Below are positions 26,722 to 36,210 of a DNA stretch of 64,000 nucleotides, in pieces. The translations under genes and the position numbers were made by a program. The notes under the pieces are model-generated. The model did no database searches. It was not told where the DNA came from and worked only from the letters and a program-made list of their open reading frames with translations. Origin of the DNA: Alkalimonas amylolytica (GTDB lineage: Bacteria; Pseudomonadota; Gammaproteobacteria; Enterobacterales; Alteromonadaceae); NCBI RefSeq assembly GCF_900107845.1, contig NZ_FNRM01000007.1, positions 1 through 64,000 of the forward strand. The letters are read 5' to 3'. Position 1 is the stretch's first letter, and every line of letters starts with the position of its first letter.

Positions 26722-29226
26722 TTAAAAGTCATAGCTGATACGGGCATACAGCATCCGGCCGGCCCGGCCAAAAGGTGAGTAGTTGGAAAATGGCGTATTG
26801 CCGGTTCCATTCAAACTCGCTGGAAATGCATCCGGGTAAGTGTCGAACAGGTTATCGGCACCAAAGGCAATCCGCATGCTGTCAGTCATCTGATAGCGAC
26901 CCTCCAAATCAACCAAAACTTTTGGGCTTAGAATAAAGTCACTGGCTGGATTTGCGTTTGGGTTTAGCACCTCACCGTATCTGGTGGCTTTGAGGGTGGC
27001 ACCAAAGCGATCATGGCTCCAGTTGACGATGGCACCCAGCTTGTCTTTCGGAGTTCCTTTTTCAAAGGTGAGTACATTTACCCGGGCAAAGAGCGTTGGT
27101 GCCGGGTCCAGTGCGGCCAGCTCTGCTGTTTCCGGTACCCGGGTGACTTTGGTTTTGTTGTAGTTACCCACCAGGGTAAAGTCAAAGTTACCGATGTTGT
27201 CGGTCATGGTAGACCAGTTGACCACCACATCCAGCCCTTGCGTTTCCGTATCCACGCCATTGATAAAGAAACGACCTCCTCCTATATCGTTGAAACCTCT
27301 CTCATCAAAAAACTCACGAATGGCCTGTCCCTGGGCGGTGGCATTTGCCAGCAGATTTTCCGAAAGGACAATGCGATCATCGATATCAATGCGGTAGGCA
27401 TCCACCGTGATGGTGATGGCATCAAAGCGCATCACAGCACCGAGTGAGAAGTTGATGGATTTCTCCGCATCCAGTTCTTTGGCACCCATGGCAACGGCAA
27501 CCGGTGCATTGACCGGAAAGGTGGTGATATCAAACGGAATACCGCCGACAAAGTTGGTGGAGGTGGCCGTAAAGTTTTGTTGTTGCAAGGATGGAGCCCT
27601 AAAGCCATTTTGCACCGAGCCACGCAGCGCAAAACGATCGGTGAAGTCATAGCGGGTAGCAAACTTACCGGATAAATTGCTGCCAAAATCGGAATAACGT
27701 TCAGCCCGGATGGCGGCCGATGCCAGCCAGTCATCGGTAAGATTGGCTTCTAAATCCAAGTAAGCGCCGACCGCGGTGCGGCTTTCACTGACTTCATTGG
27801 CAGGCCGAAAGCCTGGAAATACCTGGGCACCCGAGGCGGTTGGGTTGCCATTGGGTAGCAAGACACCACCATTGCGGTAAGAGTCCGGCTCACCGGCAAA
27901 GATGGAGTAGGCTTCGCGGCGGGCTTCAACGCCTAAAGCAAGGTTAAGCGCAGATGCTAACCCGTCGACATCAATGGCTTTGACCCCTGATAAGTTGTAG
28001 ACCCACTGATTGTACTTGTAACCACCGGCATCAAATTCAGTTTTACTGGCAGGGCCCAAAGAGCGGTTTAAGGTGTTTTCAATGGTAAAAGCCATCTTGT
28101 TGGAGCCATAGACCAAAGAGGTATCTAATTGCCATTCACCCCAGTCCCATTCGTAACCGAAAGCTGCACTGAAATCATCCACATCCGGTGATATCAATGG
28201 CAAAAAACCATCCGGATAAATTTCAATTACATTTCGGTCATCCAAGGCCCGGCGATAAAAGCCACCGGAGGTAGCCTGACGGTTTTGATAACTGGCCCAG
28301 CCATAGAGCTTGCCATGCTCGGTGGTGATGCCGGCATTGGCAAATAAAGTCCATTGCTCCAGCTCGGGCTCACCGTACCATGCATTGAAACGATCAATGG
28401 TTTGTTCGCGTGGATCGAAGCTGTCATCACTGAGCAATGGGTATTGCTGGCGATGATCCCAACCGCCGCGTTCGGTGCGCTCCTGATCTTTGTATTCGGC
28501 GGATATGGTTAAAAAGCCATTGTCACCCAGCTCAAAGCCTTTCCAGCCCGATAAGGTAATGGTTTCACCGTCGCTGCGGCTGCGCTTAATGTCACTGGGT
28601 GCACTCCAGGTGGCACCTGCCGGAGGTGTTGAGGTTGGGGTGGTGTAGCTGGTATCCCGGTAGCTGTAACCCAGGGTGACCGAGCCGCCATCGGATGCTT
28701 CCCGCAGCCGAACGTTCATCACGCCGGCAATGGCATCGGAGCCATACTGTGCCGAAGCACCATCGCGCAACACCTCAATGGCGCTAATAGCTCCCATCGG
28801 GATGGTATTCAAATCTACTGCTGAAGCACCGCGGCCAACGGTGCCGTTAACATTCACCAAGGCCGCAGCATGGCGGCGCTTCGAATTCACCAGTACCAGC
28901 GACTGATCCGGCGACAAACCACGCAGTGTGGCAGGCCGAATGGTATCGGTACCGTCGGCCAGGCCAGGGCGTGGGAAGTTAAAAGAAGGTAAGGCTACCG
29001 ACAGGGCCTGATTTAATTCAGTGGTACCGGAGCGCTCCAGTACATCGGAACGGACCAGGTCGACCGGTACGGCAGTATCGGAAATGGTCCGGCCAGCAAC
29101 CCGGGTACCTGTAACAACGATGGTTTCAACCTTGTCTGCACCGGTATCATCATCGGCAAGCAGAAGGGGGGACGCCAGTAATGATGACATCGCCAGTGCC
29201 AGCGGGGTTAATTGAAAATGACGCAT
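26722..29226 (-). CDS. TonB-dependent outer-membrane receptor (834 aa)
   Basis: Signal peptide (about residues 1-24, ending LLLA), a TonB box-like ETIVVTG, a plug domain (LRGLSPDQSLVLVNSKRRHAA region, VEVLRDGASAQYGSDAIAGVMN-type motif) and a 22-strand barrel ending in the usual terminal Phe (YARISYDF). It imports a specific ligand using TonB energy. The substrate cannot be read from the sequence. It is divergent from metC across a 251-base gap in which I identify no operator with confidence. Confidence 0.9.
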   Translation of the reverse strand: MRHFQLTPLALAMSSLLASPLLLADDDTGADKVETIVVTGTRVAGRTISDTAVPVDLVRSDVLERSGTTELNQALSVALPSFNFPRPGLADGTDTIRPATLRGLSPDQSLVLVNSKRRHAAALVNVNGTVGRGASAVDLNTIPMGAISAIEVLRDGASAQYGSDAIAGVMNVRLREASDGGSVTLGYSYRDTSYTTPTSTPPAGATWSAPSDIKRSRSDGETITLSGWKGFELGDNGFLTISAEYKDQERTERGGWDHRQQYPLLSDDSFDPREQTIDRFNAWYGEPELEQWTLFANAGITTEHGKLYGWASYQNRQATSGGFYRRALDDRNVIEIYPDGFLPLISPDVDDFSAAFGYEWDWGEWQLDTSLVYGSNKMAFTIENTLNRSLGPASKTEFDAGGYKYNQWVYNLSGVKAIDVDGLASALNLALGVEARREAYSIFAGEPDSYRNGGVLLPNGNPTASGAQVFPGFRPANEVSESRTAVGAYLDLEANLTDDWLASAAIRAERYSDFGSNLSGKFATRYDFTDRFALRGSVQNGFRAPSLQQQNFTATSTNFVGGIPFDITTFPVNAPVAVAMGAKELDAEKSINFSLGAVMRFDAITITVDAYRIDIDDRIVLSENLLANATAQGQAIREFFDERGFNDIGGGRFFINGVDTETQGLDVVVNWSTMTDNIGNFDFTLVGNYNKTKVTRVPETAELAALDPAPTLFARVNVLTFEKGTPKDKLGAIVNWSHDRFGATLKATRYGEVLNPNANPASDFILSPKVLVDLEGRYQMTDSMRIAFGADNLFDTYPDAFPASLNGTGNTPFSNYSPFGRAGRMLYARISYDF

Positions 29227-29477
29227 ACAGTTTCTCCTAATGGATGTCGAGTTTCTTGTTTTTTGCTCTATCCTTGGTGAAATTTTAATGGTGATAGTGA
29301 TGGCCTTTACGGCTTCTTAATCAGCAACGACGGACTGCATTGTCGTATTTTTGGTACGTCTCGAAGTAAAGCATAGACCATAAGCGCATGATTTACCGTC
29401 TAACTATGGTCGAACAGGTGATCTGGTCTGGTAAAAGCAGTACCATGACAACACTATCGCTTCCAGGGAGTTGTGGC

Positions 29478-30650
29478 ATGAAACAAAATACCAAATTGAT
29501 CCAGGCCGGACGCGGCAAAGAGTGGACCGGTCAGGCGGTCAATCCGCCGGTGGTGCGCGCCTCAACCATCACCTTTGATACCATGGCCGAACTGGCCCAC
29601 GCCAGCCAACGCAAAGGCGATAGAGTGCCTTATTATGGGCGTCGCGGTACTGCCACGCACTTTGCCTTTCAGGAGGCCATCTGTGAGCTGGAAGGTGGTG
29701 CTGGCTGCGCGCTCTATCCTTGTGGCGCCGCAGCCGTGAGTGGTGCCTTGTTGTCATTTTTGCAGCAAGGCGATCACCTGTTGATGGTGGACTCGGTGTA
29801 CGAGCCAACCCGGGCGCTGTGTGAGAAAATATTGCGGCCTATGGGGGTAGAAACCGAGTATTACGATCCGATGATCGGCGCTGGTATTGCAGCCCTGCTG
29901 CGGCCGAACACCAAAGCGATTTTTCTGGAGTCGCCTGGCTCGTTGACCATGGAAGTGCAGGATGTGCCAACGATTTGCAAGCTGGCGCGAGCCAATGGCG
30001 TGATCACGTTGCTGGATAACACCTGGGCGTCGCCCATTCTGTGCCGGCCTTTTGAGCTTGGGGTGGATATTTCCATTCAGGCGGCCACCAAATACATTGT
30101 TGGTCACTCCGATGTGATGCTGGGTACGGCCAGTGCCAATGAACAGTACTGGCCGCAACTGCGTGAGCACAGCTACATTCTGGGCTATTGCGCTTCGGCC
30201 GACGATGTCTATCAAGCCAGTCGTGGCTTGCGCACCTTAGGAGTCCGGTTGGCGCAGCATCAGCAGAATGCGCTGAAAATTGCGCACTGGATAGCGCAGC
30301 GGCCGGAAGTTGAAACGGTTCGTCACCCGGCCTTTGCCAGCAATCCGGGGCACGATTACTTTGTGCGTGATTTTTCCGGCAGTAATGGTTTGTTTTCCTT
30401 TGTACTCAAGCAAGGCGGAGCCAAGGCCGTCGCTGCGTTTGTGGAAGGCATGCAGTACTTCAAAATGGGCTTCTCCTGGGGCGGTTATGAGAGTCTGATC
30501 TCCCCAACTCTGAATGTGCAAAAGCTGCGTACCGCCAGCCAGTGGCCTTACAGCGGACCCTTGATCCGTTTGCATATTGGTTTGGAGGATCCGGAGGATT
30601 TGATGGCCGATCTGGAGCAGGCCTTTAGCCGCTATCAAGCGGCGCTCTAA
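29478..30650 (+). CDS. metC: cystathionine beta-lyase
   Basis: PLP enzyme splitting cystathionine to homocysteine, pyruvate and ammonia. Cys/Met-metabolism fold: YYGRRGTATHFAFQ, CALYPCGAAAVSGA, LLDNTWASP and the PLP lysine in ATKYIVGHSDVMLG. 390 aa from the ATG at 29478 (E. coli 395), which follows an AGGGA site; an ATG 30 codons upstream adds a non-conserved stretch. Homologues include other gamma-family lyases, but the YYGRRGT stretch and length favour MetC. It lies between two TonB receptors. Confidence 0.88.
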   Translation: MKQNTKLIQAGRGKEWTGQAVNPPVVRASTITFDTMAELAHASQRKGDRVPYYGRRGTATHFAFQEAICELEGGAGCALYPCGAAAVSGALLSFLQQGDHLLMVDSVYEPTRALCEKILRPMGVETEYYDPMIGAGIAALLRPNTKAIFLESPGSLTMEVQDVPTICKLARANGVITLLDNTWASPILCRPFELGVDISIQAATKYIVGHSDVMLGTASANEQYWPQLREHSYILGYCASADDVYQASRGLRTLGVRLAQHQQNALKIAHWIAQRPEVETVRHPAFASNPGHDYFVRDFSGSNGLFSFVLKQGGAKAVAAFVEGMQYFKMGFSWGGYESLISPTLNVQKLRTASQWPYSGPLIRLHIGLEDPEDLMADLEQAFSRYQAAL

Positions 30651-30780
30651 GCTTCTTTACGATCAAGTGAGGATGGTGAAAACATCATCACTTTGTATAG
30701 TTATTCTGCTAAAGCTGCATAACAATTCACCGAACAAACCTTGCTGCGCCTTTAGTGCTGGATTTGCTATCCCCTTTCCC

Positions 30781-30853
30781 TACAATGCGCCCCAATTTTG
30801 GGTAAATCATCCTTGTCCTTCATCGGGCAAGGTCTTTTAACCACTGAAAGACC
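30781..30853 (+). promoter_or_regulatory. structured leader upstream of the second TonB receptor gene
   Basis: A TACAAT (30781-30786) may be a -10 box. Downstream are two hairpins sharing two bases: CCTTGTCC-N6-GGGCAAGG (30811-30832) and GGTCTTT-N9-AAAGACC (30831-30853). They could be mutually exclusive or stacked. A CAGGGAG ribosome site precedes the ATG at 30883. Nothing else was found in the 30651-30882 gap. Confidence 0.4.
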
Positions 30854-30882
30854 ATAAGGTCGCATTTTTTCAGGGAGAACCT

Positions 30883-33759
30883 ATGTCTCATATCTATTCT
30901 ACCAGCCGGTTATGCCGCGCTGTTCAGCTTGCTTTGCTTGGCAGCAGCGCCATGATCATGACGGTGCAGGCCGATGCCCTAGCATTGAGCGAAACGGCCG
31001 CCCCAGAGCGTATTCAGGTAACGGGGTCGCGTATCTTACGTGAAGGTGCTGTGGCACCATCACCGGTCACCGTGATCAGTGGCCGCGAGCTGATAGAAAC
31101 CGGTGCCATGAACATAGGCGAAGTACTCAATGTATTGCCTTCGCTAGCCGCTACGTACTCGCTGGCAAACTCTGGCAGATTTATTGGGACTGCCGGTCTG
31201 AGCTTACTGGATTTACGCGGCATGGGTTCATCCCGTACTTTGGTGCTGGTGGATGGTAAGCGTCATGTATCCAGCAGTGCTGGCTCTGCTGCGGTGGATA
31301 CCAATGCCATTCCAACGGCCTGGATTGAGTCGGTTGAAATCATCACCGGTGGGGCTTCGGCTGTTTATGGTGCCGATGCGGTGACCGGGGTGGTGAACTT
31401 TAAATTAAAGCGCAACATCGAAGGTTTTGATGTGCATGCCTTGCTGGGAACTGCGGAAGACAACCCCTACCGTAATCACAAGCTAACCGGCTCTTTTGGC
31501 ACCAACTTCGCTCAGGACCGGGGTAATTTTGCCATCTCGGCCGAAGTGTCCGGCCAACGTGGTATGAATGCGACTCAGCGTCGTCAGACCCGAACCTCTT
31601 ATATGGCTGTAAGAAACCCAGCCGATGGCGATTATCGCGATGCCGATGGCAATTGGGTGCATGATGGCATTCCAGATAGCATCACGGTGGCGAATGCCGG
31701 CTGGTACGACAGCTCTACAGCAGGTAACTTTTATCTGGTATCTGAGGCGGGCAGTGTCGACTGGTTTATTTTTAATCCGGATGGCAGTGTCCGCCCACAG
31801 GATCTCGGCACCACTTACGGCCAGTGGGGGCGTTGTTCTGAGTGCGAGTTCCTGGACCTGCGCCGTTACAACGATCTGCAACCAGCCTTTAATCGCTTTA
31901 ATGTGAATAGCAAGGTGAACTTCGAGCTGACGCCGGATACGCTGATTTATGCGGAAGCCAAGTTTGTTCGCAGCAAAGGCGACAGTGAAGGCCAGCCATC
32001 CTTCTTCGAGTACGACAGCGCGCTAATGGTCGGTCGTGATAACGCCTATCTGGATCCAAGCTTGGTTCAGCTGATGGATAGCTACGGCATCAATGAAATT
32101 GAGGTGCATCGCTTTCAGGAAGATGCTGGTCGCCGTTTGGAAAACAATACCCGAACCACCTCTCGTTTTGTTGCCGGCATTGAAGGCAGCCTGGGGCTGG
32201 ACTGGAGCTACGAGCTGTACGGTGTTTTTGGTGAAACCAAGCTGGAACAGATCAATCGCAACAATCTGATCCGCACCAACTTTGCCCAATCCATCGATGC
32301 CATCGTGGTGAACGATGAGATTGTCTGCCGGGATGAGCTGGCGCGAGCCAATGGTTGTGTGCCAACCAGTATCTTTGGCGATAATGCCATCAATGCAGCC
32401 GCACGCAACTGGTTTAACACCAACTCGTACAGCAACAGCACCATTCGTCAGACGGTGTTTAGCGGTCATCTGAACAACAGTGGTTTGTTTGAATTACCGG
32501 CGGGCTATGTGGGCGTTTCCATGGGCGCGGAATACCGCAAGGAAGAAAGTGAAAGTGTGCCGGACAGCTTTGCGGCGACCGGTGCAACCTTTCTGAACTC
32601 ACTGCAGTATGAAAAAGGCAGCTTTGAAGTTAACGAGGTGTTTGCCGAAGTCTCTATTCCTTTACTGGCCGATTTGCCACTGATCCAGGACTTGGTGTTT
32701 GATGCTGCTGTCCGTTACGCTGATTACAGCACCATTGGCAGTGCGGTGAGCTGGAAGACTGGCCTGGATTGGCATCTGAACTCGCAATTACGGGCCCGGG
32801 CTACCTATTCAGAAGCACTGCGCGCGCCAAACATTGGCGAGTTGTATGGCCCACAGAACCAAACCTTCTTCCGGGTTACCGATCCTTGCGGCGTGGATCA
32901 AGTACAAAGTGAAACCCGCCGCATCAATTGCCTTGCGCTTGGCATTCCGGCCGATTTTGATCCTCAGGCAACGGCCTCGACCATTGAAGGTTTAAGCGGT
33001 GGCAACCCAAGCCTGACAGAAGAAAAATCCACCAGTTATACACTAGGCCTGGTCTATCAGCCTGATTGGCTGCCTGGTTTTAGTGTGACCATGGATTATT
33101 GGTCGATTGAAATAGACGATGCCATTTCGTCGGTATCGGCACAGAATATTCTGAACAAGTGCGTCGATGCAGAAACCGGCATCAACAATCAGTTCTGTGC
33201 GCTGATTGAGCGTAATAACCAAAATGAGCTGGTGCTGATCACCTCGATCACACAAAACGTAGCCGCCTTAACGGCAGAAGGCGTGGATTTTGAGCTGGGT
33301 TATGACTTTGATGCTTTGGGCGGCCGCTTTAATACCAAGCTGATCGGTACTTACCTGGACTCCAGAAAAACCTTCTCATTTCAGGACAGTCCGCAAGAGT
33401 TTGACCAGTATGCGGGTACCGTTGGGGATGCCCGCTGGCAAGCTAACCTCAGTATCAGTTACCGCTACCATGCCTGGAGTGCCAGCTGGAAAACCCGCTT
33501 TATTGACAGTGCATCCTTGTATCGTCAACAAGAGCTGGCTATTAACCCGGATCCAAGCGACATCATGAGTTATGGCAGTTACTTTGTCACCGACTTACGA
33601 ATGGGTTACGAGTTTGCCAATGGCGTGCAACTGGCATTTGGGGTAGACAACCTGTTTGATCGCAGTTTGCCAGGGGTAACCACTGGTACAACGGCAACGA
33701 CAGCCTCTTACCATAACATTGGCCGCTTCTACTATACCTCGGTATCTTACAGCTTCTGA
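30883..33759 (+). CDS. TonB-dependent outer-membrane receptor (958 aa)
   Basis: Signal peptide (hydrophobic about residues 12-27), RIQVTGSRI TonB-box-like segment, plug domain (LDLRGMGSSRTLVLVDGKRH; ESVEIITGGASAVYGADAVT; GVVNFKLKR) and a long barrel ending YYTSVSYSF with the C-terminal Phe. The large size and the GSRILREG type of N-terminus resemble the receptors abundant in carbohydrate- and peptide-feeding Alteromonadales. The ligand is unknown. It has its own structured leader and a strong terminator. Confidence 0.9.
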   Translation: MSHIYSTSRLCRAVQLALLGSSAMIMTVQADALALSETAAPERIQVTGSRILREGAVAPSPVTVISGRELIETGAMNIGEVLNVLPSLAATYSLANSGRFIGTAGLSLLDLRGMGSSRTLVLVDGKRHVSSSAGSAAVDTNAIPTAWIESVEIITGGASAVYGADAVTGVVNFKLKRNIEGFDVHALLGTAEDNPYRNHKLTGSFGTNFAQDRGNFAISAEVSGQRGMNATQRRQTRTSYMAVRNPADGDYRDADGNWVHDGIPDSITVANAGWYDSSTAGNFYLVSEAGSVDWFIFNPDGSVRPQDLGTTYGQWGRCSECEFLDLRRYNDLQPAFNRFNVNSKVNFELTPDTLIYAEAKFVRSKGDSEGQPSFFEYDSALMVGRDNAYLDPSLVQLMDSYGINEIEVHRFQEDAGRRLENNTRTTSRFVAGIEGSLGLDWSYELYGVFGETKLEQINRNNLIRTNFAQSIDAIVVNDEIVCRDELARANGCVPTSIFGDNAINAAARNWFNTNSYSNSTIRQTVFSGHLNNSGLFELPAGYVGVSMGAEYRKEESESVPDSFAATGATFLNSLQYEKGSFEVNEVFAEVSIPLLADLPLIQDLVFDAAVRYADYSTIGSAVSWKTGLDWHLNSQLRARATYSEALRAPNIGELYGPQNQTFFRVTDPCGVDQVQSETRRINCLALGIPADFDPQATASTIEGLSGGNPSLTEEKSTSYTLGLVYQPDWLPGFSVTMDYWSIEIDDAISSVSAQNILNKCVDAETGINNQFCALIERNNQNELVLITSITQNVAALTAEGVDFELGYDFDALGGRFNTKLIGTYLDSRKTFSFQDSPQEFDQYAGTVGDARWQANLSISYRYHAWSASWKTRFIDSASLYRQQELAINPDPSDIMSYGSYFVTDLRMGYEFANGVQLAFGVDNLFDRSLPGVTTGTTATTASYHNIGRFYYTSVSYSF

Positions 33760-33780
33760 TGACGTTGAGGTTCTGATGTG

Positions 33781-33808
33781 AAAGCCCGCCATTGCAGCGG
33801 GCTTTTTT
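33781..33808 (+). terminator. rho-independent terminator after the 958-aa receptor gene
   Basis: Stem AAAGCCCGC-N7-GCGGGCTTT followed by TTT (TTTTTT run at 33803-33808). It overlaps the last codon of the opposite-strand cyclase gene. Confidence 0.88.
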
Positions 33809-34907
33809 AGTCGTGCTCTGCGATCTGCAACTGATTACGGCCGGCTGCTTTGGCCTGGTACAAAGCCGCATCGGCCATCCGATACAGTGTTGCAAAGTCA
33901 TAGCAGCCTTGCTCACTGACCGCAAGACCCATACTGGCGGTAAGTTGAAAGCTGTAGTCTTGGCTGACTTTGGTATCTGACAAAGCATGGAGCAGTACTT
34001 TACAAAGTTGCCCAGCTACCTCCTCAGTGGTGTCCGGCATGAGCAGCAAGAACTCTTCACCGCCAATGCGAGCCAGAACATCGGTATCGCGCCGGGCGTA
34101 GGTTCGCAATACCTGAGCCAGCATTTGCAAGGCGGCGTCCCCAGCGGGATGACCATAGACATCATTGACTTGTTTAAAGTGATCGACATCCAGCAATGCC
34201 AGAGCAAGCGGCTGCTGGTTCCTTTGTGCCATAGAGGCAAGCAGCTTACCCTGCAACATCGCACTGCGTCGATTCAGCAGCCCGGTCAGGCCATCTTCAG
34301 TAGCCAGTTTGACCAGCTTCTGGTTTTGTTTGCTTAGTAAAATAAACAGAGTCAGCAGCACAAAGCCACTCACGAACATGGCCAGGCTTAACCAGGCGAC
34401 AGCGCTGCTGTAGCGATAGAGTTGCCGTGTTTGATCGGCCACAATCAATTGCATGGTGCGATGCACATCGCTGGCGAAAATATCCATCTCTTCCTGGATG
34501 TATTCGACAAAATCAGTTAATCCTGTTTGCGGCAAATGTTCGGGGTGATGCTCAACCATCTGCCGCAATTGCTCGATTTGCAGCTCCAGCACTTTGAAAT
34601 TGCTTTCCAGGTCAACAAAATGGCGTAGCAAACCCTGAATGGTATGCTGTCGGGCCTGCACCCGGCTCCACAATAGTTGGGCCTGTGTTGGGCTGTTGTG
34701 TTCAGACAAGGCCTGCACATAAAGAGTAACTTCCCGGTTGAGCATCTCAATTTGACGGGACACATCCACCACGCGCATAGGAGGACGCGCTTGCAAACTC
34801 TGTTTGGTGAACCAGATCCAACCACTCACTACCATGGCAGTCAGGCTATAAGCCAACAGCAGCAGAGCTGCGCGGCGACCTAGTCGCAGCTTGATCCATG
34901 GTTGCAT
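33807..34907 (-). CDS. membrane-bound diguanylate cyclase (GGDEF)
   Basis: 366 aa. Two transmembrane helices (about residues 12-32 and 167-190) frame a helical periplasmic sensor region, followed by a GGDEF domain. The active-site motif is GGEEF, preceded at the standard five-residue distance by an RxxD product-inhibition site (RDTDVLARIGGEEF), so c-di-GMP synthesis with feedback inhibition is expected. DHFKQVNDVYGHPAGD is the metal/substrate region. Its ATG shares a base with the stop of the upstream molybdopterin-fold gene (TAATG), suggesting the two work together. Confidence 0.9.
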   Translation of the reverse strand: MQPWIKLRLGRRAALLLLAYSLTAMVVSGWIWFTKQSLQARPPMRVVDVSRQIEMLNREVTLYVQALSEHNSPTQAQLLWSRVQARQHTIQGLLRHFVDLESNFKVLELQIEQLRQMVEHHPEHLPQTGLTDFVEYIQEEMDIFASDVHRTMQLIVADQTRQLYRYSSAVAWLSLAMFVSGFVLLTLFILLSKQNQKLVKLATEDGLTGLLNRRSAMLQGKLLASMAQRNQQPLALALLDVDHFKQVNDVYGHPAGDAALQMLAQVLRTYARRDTDVLARIGGEEFLLLMPDTTEEVAGQLCKVLLHALSDTKVSQDYSFQLTASMGLAVSEQGCYDFATLYRMADAALYQAKAAGRNQLQIAEHD

Positions 34908-35401
34908 TAAGGCCGGACCCGTATTTCAGTGAGGCTCCAAATCCACAAGGCCAAAGGGGCTGTGCCATCCAGTACCTGCTGCGACTGATCTGGCCAAATC
35001 AGGATAAAGGGACCATTGCGTTCCAGCGGGATAGGTTCACCATCAAAGTGGCTGGCCAGTATAGGGTTGCCGTTGGTAATTTCTTGCGGGGTAAGACGGA
35101 TACGATAGTCGTTTAGCGCGCTCAGACGAATATCCTGATACTGCTCCAAATTAAAACGCACCAACAGATCGTGCAGATAAACCCCTTGCCAAAGCCCTTC
35201 AGGCCCCCAGGCAGCTTTAAAATGGGCTTGTTGCTGCGGTAGTTGCTCGAGCTCAGACAGGCTCAGCACATGCTGTTGCTCAGCAATACGGATGGTCAGT
35301 ACACTGCCTTCTTTAGCGTGGCTGCTGACGCTGGCCAACAAAGCCAGCACCAGATAGCTTACCAGGCCGAGTGCTGTAACTGCTCGCTTGCGGTAAGTCA
35401 T
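34907..35401 (-). CDS. periplasmic molybdopterin-fold (sulfite-oxidase-like) protein
   Basis: 164 aa with a signal peptide (about residues 1-29, ending SSHA). The body resembles small oxidoreductase molybdopterin-binding-domain proteins: WQGVYLHDLLVRF, SALNDYRIRLT and FILIWPDQSQ. There is no Cys in the mature part, so the molybdenum-ligating Cys of true sulfite oxidases is missing, and it is more likely a ligand-sensing or cofactor-binding relative than an enzyme. It is translationally coupled to the cyclase gene, so a sensor role for that cyclase is plausible (inference). Confidence 0.68.
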   Translation of the reverse strand: MTYRKRAVTALGLVSYLVLALLASVSSHAKEGSVLTIRIAEQQHVLSLSELEQLPQQQAHFKAAWGPEGLWQGVYLHDLLVRFNLEQYQDIRLSALNDYRIRLTPQEITNGNPILASHFDGEPIPLERNGPFILIWPDQSQQVLDGTAPLALWIWSLTEIRVRP

Positions 35402-35537
35402 GCGTTAACGGCTCCTGGCAAAAACATCGGCGGTAAATAAAGTGAGACTCGCTTTGATGATCATAGCTTCGACCAGCTTTTTTTCAATGCTGTCATGCTG
35501 ACAAAGCCTAACTGAACGTAAACTGACCGAGCTGGGC

Positions 35538-36080
35538 TCACTCTTTCAACAGCTGCGGTTGCAAATGAACATTATGGCTGTGGTCACTAAGCCAGATCTG
35601 CCCTTCAGTAATGCTGCATTGCAGCTCCATCTGGCGCTGTACCAACGTCAGACAAGCTTGCAAGCCATCTTCCGGTAATTGCCAGATGCTCAGGTTCTGG
35701 TAGCGTTGCAGTGCAGCCTGTTGTTGCTGCCACCAAACATCGGTACTGCGGCCACCATAGCAGTAGAGATGCACCTTTTTCGCCCGGCCACAGGCTTTGC
35801 GCAGCCACTTCTCATCAGCTTGGCCAAATTCCACCCAAAGTGCAATTTCACCATTCAGGCTGCGATCCCATAGCTCTGCTTCATCTTCTTCTGAGCTTAG
35901 GCCTTTGGTAAAGGTCAGGCTGTCACTCGCATTCAGCGCAAAGGCCAGAATCCGCACCATCAAACGTAAGTCCGTTTCGGATGGATGCTGCGCCAAGGTC
36001 AGCTGATGATCGCCATAATAGCCTCTGTCCATATCAGCAATATTCAGCTTTACTTTGAAGATGGTCGATTTCAGTGCCAT
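35538..36080 (-). CDS. yaeQ: YaeQ family protein
   Basis: 180 aa with the family pattern MALKSTIFKVKLNIADMDRG, HPSETDLRLMVRILAFAL, DEAELWDRSLNGEIALWVEFGQ and KKVHLYCYGGRSTDVWW. YaeQ has a PD-(D/E)xK nuclease-like fold in known structures and was once proposed as an RfaH suppressor; its physiological function is unknown. Single gene with no obvious partners. Confidence 0.92.
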   Translation of the reverse strand: MALKSTIFKVKLNIADMDRGYYGDHQLTLAQHPSETDLRLMVRILAFALNASDSLTFTKGLSSEEDEAELWDRSLNGEIALWVEFGQADEKWLRKACGRAKKVHLYCYGGRSTDVWWQQQQAALQRYQNLSIWQLPEDGLQACLTLVQRQMELQCSITEGQIWLSDHSHNVHLQPQLLKE

Positions 36081-36210
36081 GCCATTCTCTGTCTCACAAA
36101 AAAGGCAGTGTAGCGGTTGCAGCCAGGCGGCTCAATAAAAGTTGCAGCCCGGCAGCAAAAACGGCTATAACAGCGATACGAGCCCGTGATAATCGTGAAG
36201 GAAACATCAA

